From Epilithonimonas sp042695135 (GTDB lineage: Bacteria > Bacteroidota > Bacteroidia > Flavobacteriales > Weeksellaceae), in assembly GCF_042695135.1 (NCBI RefSeq), contig NZ_CP170547.1, positions 1,674,001 through 1,738,000 of the forward strand: a DNA stretch of 64,000 bases. Reading direction: 5' to 3'. Of the stretch, positions 1-8,240 are shown piece by piece. Each line of letters opens with the position of its first letter. Positions within the stretch are counted from its first letter, which is position 1. Below the pieces are notes generated by a model that was given only the letters and a program-made list of their open reading frames with translations, was not told the DNA's origin and ran no database searches. Position numbers and translations under genes: made by a program.

Positions 1-592
1 TCATTGCTTTGATGATATCGACCGCAAATTTGCTTCTTTCTTTCAAGGTTCTTCCGCCGTATTCATCGGTTCTTGTGTTGGTCACTTCCCAGAAAAACTG
101 ATCGATCAGATAACCATGCGCACCGTGAATTTCCAGAACATCAAAACCAAGATCTTTCGCCGATTTTGCCGAAGCTGCAAATTGTGCAATTGTATCCTGG
201 ATATCTTCCAAAGTCATTGTGGATGCTTTTTCCATCTCACCAGCCGGGTAATCCGGAGAACTTCTCGTGTCGCCAACGTGCCAGATCTGAGGTCCCATTT
301 TTCCGCCGTTTTTGTGGACAGCATCTATTACGTTTTTCCAGCCTTGCAAAGCTTCGGTGCCGTAAAAGTCGGGGATATTCTGCATGTTTTTTGATCCTGG
401 TCTGTTGATTACAGTTCCTTCGGAAAGAATCAGTCCCACTTCTGATGCAGCTCTTCTGGCATAATAATCTGCAATTTGCTGAGTCGGAACACCGTTATCA
501 GATTGAGCTCTGGTCATAGGAGCCATCACGATTCTATTTTTAAGATGAAGATCTTTGTAACTAAACGGATTGAATAATGCGTCTAAACTCAT
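1..592 (-). CDS. Old yellow enzyme family alkene reductase, 5' part only
   Basis: This gene runs off the left edge of the window; the first 197 codons are present, starting at the ATG complementary to 590-592. The translation begins MSLDALFNPFSYKDLHLKNR and continues with APMTRAQSD, IWHVGDTR, EIHGAHGYLIDQF and DEYGGR. These are the FMN- and substrate-binding landmarks of the old yellow enzyme/N-ethylmaleimide reductase TIM barrel, which reduces activated C=C bonds with NAD(P)H. Family members are about 350-370 residues, so a little under half is missing. It is divergent from the HxlR regulator at 719, an arrangement typical of electrophile-responsive reductases, so control by that regulator is likely (inference). 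No signal peptide is seen; the product should be cytosolic. Confidence 0.9.
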   Translation of the reverse strand, partial: MSLDALFNPFSYKDLHLKNRIVMAPMTRAQSDNGVPTQQIADYYARRAASEVGLILSEGTVINRPGSKNMQNIPDFYGTEALQGWKNVIDAVHKNGGKMGPQIWHVGDTRSSPDYPAGEMEKASTMTLEDIQDTIAQFAASAKSAKDLGFDVLEIHGAHGYLIDQFFWEVTNTRTDEYGGRTLKERSKFAVDIIKAM

Positions 593-626
593 TTTTAATT
601 TTTTAATTTGATTAATTGTTACACAA

Positions 627-704
627 AGTAACTAATAATAGTTTGTATTTGTATCTTTTAAATAAAAAAAGTGGTAACTTGGCAGTAACTAATAATGATA
701 GTTA
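627..704. promoter_or_regulatory. Candidate HxlR operators between the divergent OYE and HxlR genes
   Basis: A 13-bp direct repeat, agtaactaataat, occurs at 627-639 and 684-696. Each copy starts an inverted repeat: taacta-N4-tagttt at 629-644 and taacta-N7-tagtta at 686-704. Dyads of this kind in a divergent intergenic region suit a winged-helix dimer. The second dyad lies about 15 bp before the HxlR start and could autoregulate it. Binding is inferred from layout only. Confidence 0.5.
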
Positions 705-718
705 GTCCGTAAAAAGAT

Positions 719-1060
719 ATGAGACAGCAAAAGATACTTAACTGCAGCTGCCCTTTGGGAAAGGCGATGTCGGCTTTGGGAAGCAAATGGAAGCCCATTA
801 TTGTAATGGTTATTAATAACAGAACACTCCGTTTTGGAGAAGTTGCTGCGAGAATTCCTTCGATATCCAGAAAAGTTCTGACAGATCAACTGCGGGAAAT
901 GGAAATCGATAATTTATTAATCCGGCGGGAGTTCAAAGAGATCCCGCCGAGAGTAGAGTATTGCCTTACGGAAAAAGGGTTGGCTCTCTTGCCGATCCTC
1001 AATCTATTAGAACAATGGGAAGCCGAATTTGACCTTAAAACAGAAAATGTATTAGATTAA
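719..1060 (+). CDS. HxlR-family winged-helix transcriptional regulator
   Basis: The product has 113 residues, the normal size for a single-domain HxlR/YodB-type regulator. The N-terminus carries CSCPLGKAMSALGSKWK, the family signature with a cysteine pair (Cys9 and Cys11). In YodB-like members an N-terminal Cys senses quinones or electrophiles by thiol modification. The winged helix follows, with RFGEVAARIPSISRKVLTDQL as helix-turn-helix and a wing around PPRVEYCLTEKG. The gene is divergent from an old yellow enzyme gene, with a repeated dyad in the shared upstream region. A redox- or electrophile-responsive repressor of that reductase is the natural reading. The family call is firm; the inducer is inference. 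Confidence 0.9.
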   Translation: MRQQKILNCSCPLGKAMSALGSKWKPIIVMVINNRTLRFGEVAARIPSISRKVLTDQLREMEIDNLLIRREFKEIPPRVEYCLTEKGLALLPILNLLEQWEAEFDLKTENVLD

Positions 1061-1068
1061 ATTAGATT

Positions 1069-1842
1069 TTACCAATTGATCAAACCATTTTCCAAAGCAT
1101 TGTTATAAACTTCTTCATCAAAAGAATAGAGGTCTGGTGCTTTATGAGCCCCGCCTTTTCTTTGTTCATCCAGTTTTTTTAGGATTCCCAGATTCTTTAT
1201 TTTTCTATAAAAATTGCCTCTGTTGAGTTCTTTTCCAAGAATAGATTCGTATAATTTTTGAAGTTCAGAAAGTGTGAATTTTTCCGGCAAAAGATTGATG
1301 CCAATAGGCTTGATGGCTATTTTTTCTCTGAGTGTTATTAATGCCTTTTCTACGATCTCTTTATGGTCCATAGCCATTTCAATATCAGGAAGTTGGCTGA
1401 GGTAGATCCATTCGCAGCTTTCACTGAATTCATCAACGGTCAAATCAATTTTTGAAGGATTGTATAAAGCATAGTATCCAATTGTAATGAATCTCTGTTT
1501 GTGAAACAAAGTCTCATCGAAGTCCTCAAAGTAAGCCTCGCTTCTGTTCTTTTTTCCAAACACTGCAAATTCCTCAAGATAGGAAACAGCATTCACGCCA
1601 GCTCTTTCTTTAAGAATTCTGATAACAGCATCATCCAGATCTTCATCTTTTTTTATATATCCACCAGGTAAAAACCACTGTTTTCTATAATTCATTTTTA
1701 GCAGAAGAACTTTTAGTTCATTTTGGTCAAAACCAAAGATCACGGGATCTGCGGACAAATGAGGCAGAAAAATCTCTTTTGCTTCGTTCGATCTTTGTAA
1801 AATTAATTCTTTAGAGTCCATTTTATTAGTTTCTGGTGTCAA
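1069..1842 (-). CDS. NUDIX-domain plus winged-helix regulator (NrtR/AraR-like)
   Basis: The 257-residue product has an N-terminal NUDIX fold (about residues 25-170) and a C-terminal winged helix (about 180-257, with LSELQKLYESILGKELNRGN and RKIKNLGIL). The NUDIX box at residues 60-82 is degenerate: the canonical REUxEE positions read RILKER, so two of the usual catalytic acidic residues are missing and hydrolysis is doubtful. NUDIX-winged-helix proteins in Bacteroidota (NrtR family, including AraR) are sugar- or nucleotide-sensing regulators. The gene is divergent from the receptor and glycosidase genes that start at 2252, so it is probably their local regulator (inference). Met8 at 1821 is an alternative start. 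It converges tail to tail with the HxlR gene, 8 bp between stops. Confidence 0.8.
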   Translation of the reverse strand: MTPETNKMDSKELILQRSNEAKEIFLPHLSADPVIFGFDQNELKVLLLKMNYRKQWFLPGGYIKKDEDLDDAVIRILKERAGVNAVSYLEEFAVFGKKNRSEAYFEDFDETLFHKQRFITIGYYALYNPSKIDLTVDEFSESCEWIYLSQLPDIEMAMDHKEIVEKALITLREKIAIKPIGINLLPEKFTLSELQKLYESILGKELNRGNFYRKIKNLGILKKLDEQRKGGAHKAPDLYSFDEEVYNNALENGLINW

Positions 1843-2251
1843 TGTTACAAAAATATTAATAAAAAATTTGAAGAATGATAAATTTTAAGAAATCGAACGT
1901 TTTTTGGTGATTATTTAACGTAATAATTTCATTGTTTCTAAGCGAATCAATGAAATTTTAATTTTAATTTTAGTTATAATTTATTGATTAACAATGTTTT
2001 ATACCCCATATTAAGTTTTATTAATATTTATTTGTTCAATTAAAATAAAGAATGTACTATTGTAATGCTTCTAATGGAAGCAATGATTTTTGTTATTTTT
2101 GAGGAGATGATTTAATGGAATATGCAGATTTACAACAATAATTTTAGCAGTTATCACAACTGTATTGTCTTTAACAATAATTGAATATAGACCTTAATTT
2201 AATTAATGTTATTAATAAAAGCTAAAGAAAAATTAAAATATATAACTTGAA
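1843..2251. promoter_or_regulatory. Intergenic control region upstream of the glycan-use cluster
   Basis: This 409-bp AT-rich region separates the NUDIX-type regulator from the receptor gene. It contains a perfect 10-bp inverted repeat, aatttcattg/caatgaaatt, at 1925-1934 and 1948-1957 with a 13-bp spacer. A smaller hairpin, tgcttc/gaagca, is at 2066-2082. I see no open reading frame of plausible length. Operator function for the 10-bp dyad is inference from its position. Confidence 0.4.
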
Positions 2252-4516
2252 ATGAGAAAATCCACAATTAAAATTTCAGCTGTTGGACTGATGCTTTCCT
2301 TCGCTTCAGTTTTTGGACAAGAAAAGAATGATACTCTAGCTGTAAAAAATGCAATAAAAGCAGCTAAAACCGAAGAAGGCGTAAAAACTGTTGCAACATC
2401 TTCAAAAGAAGACAATAACAGAAACGTAATGTTGAACGCAGCCAATAACACAAGTCCAAGAGACGTGAATATCGGTTTGCCGTCAACAGTTGGCGGAATT
2501 ACGATTCTTGAAAATGACCTCCCCGTTGTTTATTTTTTCTGGCCGGAGCTTCCAAACAAAACCTGGAGACAAAGTGTAGGATTAGAAAAAACCGGACTAT
2601 TGAAAATGGATCAACTGGCAAATACAATGGGCGACCTTGGTTTTGCGGTGAATTCTTATTCTCAGACAGGAACGAAAGATTTTAAAGCAAAAGGAAAATT
2701 CACAACCAGTACATTCGGTTGGCTGCAAGGTGATGTTAATGTTTCAGGACCTATTTCCAAAAATGGCTGGACTTACACTGTTGGCGCTTTTGCAAACTTC
2801 GACCCGAGCACCTACAAACTTGGTTTTGCAAGAAATGTTGATGAAACAAAAATTTTCAGAGCAGGTATTACCAAATATTTCAATAATGATAAAGGTAAAA
2901 TCTCCATCTTATACAAGTATGCAGATTCTTACAGTATTACCAATTATGCGGTTTTCCAATATGGTGAAAATGGGAAAGTAACCGAGTTGGATAACTTCAA
3001 AATAGGAAGAGACTCTTATATCGTGAATGACGGAAATATGAAGTTTAAAGATATTCTTTCCGGACAAACCTATTTTGCAAACCTTGCAGGAAATGATAAT
3101 AGGTCAAGTTCTCACAATATCGATGTTTTAGGAAATTATCTGCTGAATAACGGCTGGAATTTCAAATTCTCAACAAGAGCACATTTTTCCAAGGTAAAAA
3201 TGGCGAACAGCATTCCTTTGAGTATTTTCAATGCTGCGCCGGGAGCTGGTTACACACTGGCTTCAAACGGACAGGCGTATTCAGGTCCAGTCGGAACACA
3301 GCTGGCAATGTACACGCCGGAAACACCGATTACGAGTGTTGCAGGACGTTTTTCACTGAACAAACAGGTGGGAAATCATAACCTTACCGTAGGTGTTTTG
3401 GAGCAATATTATCACATCGATAAATTCACCTCAAACCGTTCTTTCTTCTACCAAACTGTTGGTGCACAACCTCAAAGATTAATTAGCCCAAATACTGATT
3501 CAGACGGTTTCTATAACTATAATGCAGGTGCAGAATACCACAGCGGAACAGAAAACAAATTATCGGTTTACGGAACTGACGAATGGAAAGTTTCTGATAA
3601 TTTCAATTTGAGCTATGGTCTGCATTTGAAAAATCACATTCTGGACGGAGAATATTCTCTTACGCAAAGAACCATTGGTTTTAGCTTCACAGACCCAAGT
3701 CAGTTTAATCAGATTAATCATAGCTTTTACCAGATTGGAGGGAGTTTGAACGCGACTTACAACATCAGCAAAAACTTCGGAGTAATCGCCAACTTGCTCT
3801 ATACCGAAGAAAACAGAAGACTGGAAAGTTACTCGCAGGCGTTCGAACCGAATACCAATAAAATCAAAAGCCCACTGGGAGCATTGGGGATTTTCTGGAA
3901 CACAGATTTTATTCAGCTGATTTCTCAGGCTACGTATCTTAAAAAGAACAACAACCTGAACCGATACAACTTAGTAAATCCTGCCAATACTTCTCAGGCA
4001 CAAACGACAACGGTTTATTATGATATCCAAACTTTGGGATGGACAACGGATTTTGTCTTAAAACCCTTCAAAGGATTTAACTTGCATTATTTGGTGACGT
4101 TCCAGAATCCGGTTTACAAGAAATTCAATTTCAATGCTTTTGGGACAGATTACAATTACAGTGATAATAATGTTTTGGGAGTTGCTAAAACTTTAATGGA
4201 AATCGACCCGAGTTACACGATTGACAAGTGGAGATTCTGGGCAAGTTTCAGATATTTCTCAAAACAATATGCGAATCTTACCAACGCTTTGTACTTCGCT
4301 CCAAGATGGGAAACTTTCGGTGGAGTAAGTTATACGGTTAATAAAAATATCAATCTTGGCGCAACGGTTATCAACTTCCTGAACCAAAGAGGAGCAAGCG
4401 GAACCATCAATGGTGCTGAACTGATTACCGACGCCAATCCATACTACGGAAAATTATTGACGGGAACTTACATTATGCCATTAACAGGTCAGTTTTCTGT
4501 AAGCTTTAATTTCTAA
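2252..4516 (+). CDS. TonB-dependent receptor-like outer-membrane beta-barrel
   Basis: The product is 754 residues with a signal peptide ending near SVFGQ. A short plug-like region around residues 70-150 (with RDVNIGLPSTVGGITILEND) leads into a long run of alternating beta-strands. The sequence ends in Phe (QFSVSFNF), the usual outer-membrane barrel terminus. It lacks the N-terminal carboxypeptidase-like repeat found in most SusC proteins, and no SusD gene lies beside it. It probably imports products released by the secreted enzymes encoded downstream. The stop lies 10 bp before the GH3 gene, so the two are very likely co-transcribed. The barrel call is good; the exact receptor family and substrate are not resolved. 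Confidence 0.75.
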   Translation: MRKSTIKISAVGLMLSFASVFGQEKNDTLAVKNAIKAAKTEEGVKTVATSSKEDNNRNVMLNAANNTSPRDVNIGLPSTVGGITILENDLPVVYFFWPELPNKTWRQSVGLEKTGLLKMDQLANTMGDLGFAVNSYSQTGTKDFKAKGKFTTSTFGWLQGDVNVSGPISKNGWTYTVGAFANFDPSTYKLGFARNVDETKIFRAGITKYFNNDKGKISILYKYADSYSITNYAVFQYGENGKVTELDNFKIGRDSYIVNDGNMKFKDILSGQTYFANLAGNDNRSSSHNIDVLGNYLLNNGWNFKFSTRAHFSKVKMANSIPLSIFNAAPGAGYTLASNGQAYSGPVGTQLAMYTPETPITSVAGRFSLNKQVGNHNLTVGVLEQYYHIDKFTSNRSFFYQTVGAQPQRLISPNTDSDGFYNYNAGAEYHSGTENKLSVYGTDEWKVSDNFNLSYGLHLKNHILDGEYSLTQRTIGFSFTDPSQFNQINHSFYQIGGSLNATYNISKNFGVIANLLYTEENRRLESYSQAFEPNTNKIKSPLGALGIFWNTDFIQLISQATYLKKNNNLNRYNLVNPANTSQAQTTTVYYDIQTLGWTTDFVLKPFKGFNLHYLVTFQNPVYKKFNFNAFGTDYNYSDNNVLGVAKTLMEIDPSYTIDKWRFWASFRYFSKQYANLTNALYFAPRWETFGGVSYTVNKNINLGATVINFLNQRGASGTINGAELITDANPYYGKLLTGTYIMPLTGQFSVSFNF

Positions 4517-4526
4517 AATTTTTAAA

Positions 4527-6821
4527 ATGAAAAAATCAGTATTCAATATAGCCGCTTTATTTCTGGGTTTGACTGCATTTTCTCAAAATATCCAAACCGT
4601 GACCAATTCCAAAGGTCCGGTTTTAGGGTATTCTGCAGATTCGGGTGTAAAAATCCTGATAGTTGGCGGAAATAAATTCAAAGATTTAAACAAAAACGGA
4701 AAACTCGACAAATACGAAGACTGGAGACTTCCGGTTGACGAAAGAGCCAAAGATTTAGCTTCAAAAATGTCCGTTGAGCAGATTGCAGGATTAATGTTGT
4801 ACAGTGGTCACCAATCGGTTCCGGCTCCTGCAGAAGGTTTCAGAGCAGGAAAATACAACGGAATGTTTTACAAAGAAAGCGGTGCAAAAGCTTTTGATTT
4901 AACGGACCAGCAAAAGAAATTTTTAAAAGAAGATAATCTTCGTCACGTTTTGGTAACAACGGTAGAATCTCCGGAAATTGCTGCAAAATGGAGCAATAAT
5001 ATCCAAGCGTACATTGAAGGTTTAGGTTTGGGAATTCCTGCCAACAACAGTACAGACCCAAGACATTCAGCAACCGTAACGGCAGAATTTAATGAAGGAG
5101 CAGGCGGACAGATTTCACTTTGGCCAGACGGTTTGGCAATGGGTGCAACTTTCGACCCGGAATTGGTGAAGAAATTCGGAAACATCGCCGCGCAGGAATA
5201 CAGAGCCTTGGGAATTTCAACGGCTTTATCGCCTCAAATTGATTTGGGAACAGAACCTCGTTGGTACAGAATCGCTTACGTTTTCAGCGAAAGTCCGGAA
5301 TTGACGGCAGATTTAGGAAGAGGATACATCGACGGTTTCCAGACAACCATCGGAAGTAAAAACGGTTGGGGAAACAAAAGTGTAAATGCAATGGTGAAAC
5401 ACTGGCCGGGAGGCGGACCTGAGGAAGGTGGTCGTGACGGTCACTGGGCAATGGGAAAATTTGCGGTTTATCCGGGAAATAATTTCCAAAACCACGTAAA
5501 ACCGTTTACTGAAGGTGCATTTAAATTAAATGGCGGAACCAAAGAAGCTTCTGCGGTAATGCCTTATTATACTATTAGTTTTAATCAGGACACGAAAAAC
5601 GGAGAAAACGTTGGAAACGGTTACAGTAAATACTTAATCACCGATTTACTCCGTGGAAAATACAAATACGACGGCGTAGTCTGTACCGATTGGTTAATTA
5701 CCGCAGATGAACCAAAATCTCCGGGAGGATTTGCCGGAAAACCTTGGGGAGCAGAAAAATTGTCAATCGCTCAACGTCATTACAAAGTGTTAGAAGCCGG
5801 AGTTGACCAATTTGGAGGAAACAACGATAAAGCTCCTGTTTTGGAAGCCTATCAAATGGGCGTAAAGGAACACGGTGAAAAAGCGTATCGTGCAAAATTT
5901 GAGCAGTCAGCGGTTCGTTTATTGAGAAATTTCTTCAGAACCGGATTGTTTGAAAACCCTTACGTTAACGTTGAAGAAACCAAGAAAATCGTTGGGAATC
6001 CTGAATTTATGAAAGCAGGTTACGAAGCTCAGGTTAAATCCATCGTAATGTTGAAAAACAAAGCCAATATTCTTCCGATTAAAGAAAGAAAAACGGTTTA
6101 CATTCCGAAAAGATATTCTCCTGCAACCTTCAACTGGTGGGGAGTTTACACCGGACCATCTTTGGAATATCCTGTCGATATCGAAAAAGTGAAGAAACAT
6201 TTTAACGTCACCGACGACCCTGCAAAAGCTGATTTTGCATTGGTTTTCGTGAAAAGTCCGCACAGTGAAGAAGGTGGTTACAGCGAAATCGACGCGAAAG
6301 AAGGCAGAAACGGTTATGTCCCGATTTCTCTTCAGTATCAGACGTACACGGCAACCGAAGCTCGTGAAAAAAGTATCGCAGCAGGCGACCCTGTTGTTGC
6401 ACCGAATGTACACGACAGAACATTCAAAAACAAAACTTCCACAGCGACCAATTTCACAGATTTGTTAGCGATAGAAAATGCTTACAAAGCAATGAACGGA
6501 AAGCCGGTCATCGTTTCTATCACAGCTTCCAAGCCGATGATTTTTAATGAATTTGAAAAACACGCAGACGCAATTCTGATGAATTTCAATGTATCCAATC
6601 AGGCAGTTGTAGATATTGTGACCGGAAAATACGAACCTTCGGGATTGCTTCCACTTCAGATGCCTGCAAATATGGCGACGGTTGAAAAGCAGAAAGAGGA
6701 CGTTCCTTATGATATGGAAACTCACAAAGATTCCGAAGGTCACAACTACGATTTCGGATACGGAATGAACTGGTCTGGTGTGATTAAAGATGCCAGAACT
6801 CAAAAATATCATAAGCAATAG
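4527..6821 (+). CDS. Secreted glycoside hydrolase family 3 protein
   Basis: The product is 764 residues with a signal peptide (MKKSVFNIAALFLGLTAFSQ). Near residue 55 it has an EF-hand-like loop, DLNKNGKLDKYED, probably binding Ca2+ before the GH3 barrel. The barrel shows KHWPGGGPEEGGRDG and the nucleophile motif VCTDW with Asp388. The GH3 C-terminal alpha/beta sandwich follows (VMLKNKANILPI, GLLPLQMP). GH3 enzymes hydrolyse terminal beta-glycosides with retention; the sugar specificity cannot be read here. The second GH3 in this cluster (9283) has the same EF-hand-like loop but otherwise a different sequence and an extra C-terminal domain. It is translated just after the receptor gene and is followed by a terminator-like hairpin. 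Confidence 0.92.
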   Translation: MKKSVFNIAALFLGLTAFSQNIQTVTNSKGPVLGYSADSGVKILIVGGNKFKDLNKNGKLDKYEDWRLPVDERAKDLASKMSVEQIAGLMLYSGHQSVPAPAEGFRAGKYNGMFYKESGAKAFDLTDQQKKFLKEDNLRHVLVTTVESPEIAAKWSNNIQAYIEGLGLGIPANNSTDPRHSATVTAEFNEGAGGQISLWPDGLAMGATFDPELVKKFGNIAAQEYRALGISTALSPQIDLGTEPRWYRIAYVFSESPELTADLGRGYIDGFQTTIGSKNGWGNKSVNAMVKHWPGGGPEEGGRDGHWAMGKFAVYPGNNFQNHVKPFTEGAFKLNGGTKEASAVMPYYTISFNQDTKNGENVGNGYSKYLITDLLRGKYKYDGVVCTDWLITADEPKSPGGFAGKPWGAEKLSIAQRHYKVLEAGVDQFGGNNDKAPVLEAYQMGVKEHGEKAYRAKFEQSAVRLLRNFFRTGLFENPYVNVEETKKIVGNPEFMKAGYEAQVKSIVMLKNKANILPIKERKTVYIPKRYSPATFNWWGVYTGPSLEYPVDIEKVKKHFNVTDDPAKADFALVFVKSPHSEEGGYSEIDAKEGRNGYVPISLQYQTYTATEAREKSIAAGDPVVAPNVHDRTFKNKTSTATNFTDLLAIENAYKAMNGKPVIVSITASKPMIFNEFEKHADAILMNFNVSNQAVVDIVTGKYEPSGLLPLQMPANMATVEKQKEDVPYDMETHKDSEGHNYDFGYGMNWSGVIKDARTQKYHKQ

Positions 6822-6851
6822 TTCATCAAAAAATTAGTTAATTGATGTCTT

Positions 6852-6876
6852 GAGACCGGGCATTAGGTTCGGTCTC
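6852..6876 (+). terminator. Rho-independent terminator after the first GH3 gene
   Basis: The stem gagaccg/cggtctc has an 11-base loop and a T-rich tail (atttctttt). It lies 30 bp after the GH3 stop codon. Confidence 0.6.
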
Positions 6877-6899
6877 ATTTCTTTTAACCGTATTTATTT

Positions 6900-7024
6900 G
6901 GGCAGCTTTTCCGCCTTCCGTTCCCGCTTTTTTGTCATTGCGAAGAAACTGAATTAATCAGTTGAAATTTTCAGCAATCGCAATCACAAAAAGAGCTCCA
7001 CTCAAGTCGGGCTGCGTGCAATTC
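6900..7024. repeat. Interspersed palindromic repeat, family A, copy 1
   Basis: The left arm starts gggcagcttttccgcc and the right arm ends cactcaagtcgggctgc. The core is a long imperfect hairpin (tttttgtcattgcga pairing with tcgcaatcacaaaaa). The same arms recur at 32500, 43306, 47641 and 56592 with different cores. Confidence 0.75.
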
Positions 7025-7046
7025 GATGTTAAAATCAACAGCGTTT

Positions 7047-7114
7047 TTGTCATTCCGTAGGAATCTCAACAATGATATTTGAAATACTGAGCTTAGATTC
7101 CTACGGAATGACAA
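7047..7114. repeat. Palindromic repeat, family B, copy 1 (perfect 20-bp inverted repeat)
   Basis: A 20-bp arm, ttgtcattccgtaggaatct, at 7047-7066 is perfectly inverted at 7095-7114 around a 28-bp spacer. Related, less perfect copies are at 22213-22282 and 47799-47846. It is a short non-coding mobile-type repeat (MITE/REP-like) between co-oriented genes. Confidence 0.75.
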
Positions 7115-7159
7115 GCAACTACAAAGTTTAAGAACTAAAAATCAAAACAATTTAAAAAA

Positions 7160-8038
7160 ATGAAAAAATTAATCATAGCAAGTTTATTTCTTGCAGGTTT
7201 AACAACCATCAATGCTCAAAAATCAATTCCATTATACAAAGGAAAAGCGCCGGGAACAGAAAACTGGACGCAGAAAGAAGCACAGCAATTCAACGAATTG
7301 TTCAAAACGGAAGTTGTTTTCAACGTAGCGCAACCTTCAATGTTATTATTTGAAGCCGATAAGGCGAAAGCTAACGGAACGGTAATCGTTGTCGCTCCGG
7401 GGGGTGGTTTTCAAAGTTTATCCATCAACAGAGAAGGAATTGATGTTGCCAAAAAACTAGCAGAAAACGGAATCACGGCAATCGTTTTAAAATACCGATT
7501 ATTGGAAACAAAATCCAACGATCCTGCAAAAGAAATGATGGAAGGCATCAAAGACCGAAAAGCATTCGACGCAAAAACAGCTCCAATCAAAGTAATGGCT
7601 GGAGACGACATCAAAACGGCGATTTCCTACATCAGAACCCACGCAAAAGAATTAAATATCAATCCTGAAAAATTGGGTGTTATCGGTTTTTCAGCGGGCG
7701 CGAGTGTGATTTTGGAAAGCGTTCTTCACAGCAAAGATGCTTCAACGTTACCTAACTTCGCAGCTTCGATTTACGGCGGACCAAGTCAGGAGATTTTAGA
7801 TACTCAGATTCCTTCAACGCCTTTACCATTGTTCATTTGTGCTGCAAGTGACGACCAATTAAAGCTGGCTCCAAAATCAGTTTTATTATACAACAAATGG
7901 ATGGAAGCAGGACAGCCAACTGAACTTCACATCTACGAAAAAGGCGGTCACGGATTCGGAATGGGGAAACAGAATCTTCCTGTTGATAAATGGTCGGATG
8001 TGTATTTGGATTGGCTGAAATTCCACAAATTTTTATAG
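7160..8038 (+). CDS. Secreted alpha/beta-hydrolase, probable carbohydrate (acetyl) esterase
   Basis: The product is 292 residues with a signal peptide ending at INAQ. It is an alpha/beta-hydrolase with an oxyanion-hole segment APGGGF, nucleophile elbow GFSAG (Ser178), an Asp in ASDDQ (Asp231 or 232) and a catalytic His in GGHGFG (His264). The pattern matches the BD-FAE/acetyl-esterase-like hydrolases often encoded beside glycosidases, which remove acetyl or similar groups from plant polysaccharides. Its position between GH3 genes supports that role. The substrate is inferred from context; a general carboxylesterase is possible. A repeat-containing gap separates it from the upstream GH3, so it may have its own promoter. 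Confidence 0.82.
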   Translation: MKKLIIASLFLAGLTTINAQKSIPLYKGKAPGTENWTQKEAQQFNELFKTEVVFNVAQPSMLLFEADKAKANGTVIVVAPGGGFQSLSINREGIDVAKKLAENGITAIVLKYRLLETKSNDPAKEMMEGIKDRKAFDAKTAPIKVMAGDDIKTAISYIRTHAKELNINPEKLGVIGFSAGASVILESVLHSKDASTLPNFAASIYGGPSQEILDTQIPSTPLPLFICAASDDQLKLAPKSVLLYNKWMEAGQPTELHIYEKGGHGFGMGKQNLPVDKWSDVYLDWLKFHKFL

Positions 8039-8073
8039 CATTTGATTAAATCATAAAGATTGTACTGACTTTA

Positions 8074-8146
8074 GTCTCACGTAGATTGAGTAAATTTTGC
8101 AGATAATAAATTAAGAAATGTACTTTATCTGAATAATCTGCGGGAG
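8074..8146. repeat. Short inverted-repeat element, family C, copy 1
   Basis: Arms tctcacgtagatt and aatctgcgggaga are inverted about 45 bp apart. The same vocabulary (tctgcgagaga, gattttgcagatt) recurs at 11751-11820 and as a half element at 15913-15946. Just downstream, 8153-8200 holds two further small palindromes, gtcccaaagggac and gataggat/atcctatc. Confidence 0.55.
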
Positions 8147-8240
8147 ATTTTATAGAGTCCCAAAGGGACGATTTACTAAAGGATAGGATAAAATCCTATC
8201 AGAAAATAATCAATAACTCTTTTGTGGTTAACCTAAAACA

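Noticed and set aside
2252..4516. SusC of a SusC/SusD pair
   Set aside because: No SusD gene adjoins it and the N-terminal carboxypeptidase-like domain of SusC is absent; a plain TonB-dependent receptor-like call is safer.
5919..6413. 164-codon minus-strand frame within the first GH3 gene
   Set aside because: It lies wholly opposite a gene with complete GH3 motifs and reads as Phe/Arg/Cys-rich antisense translation.
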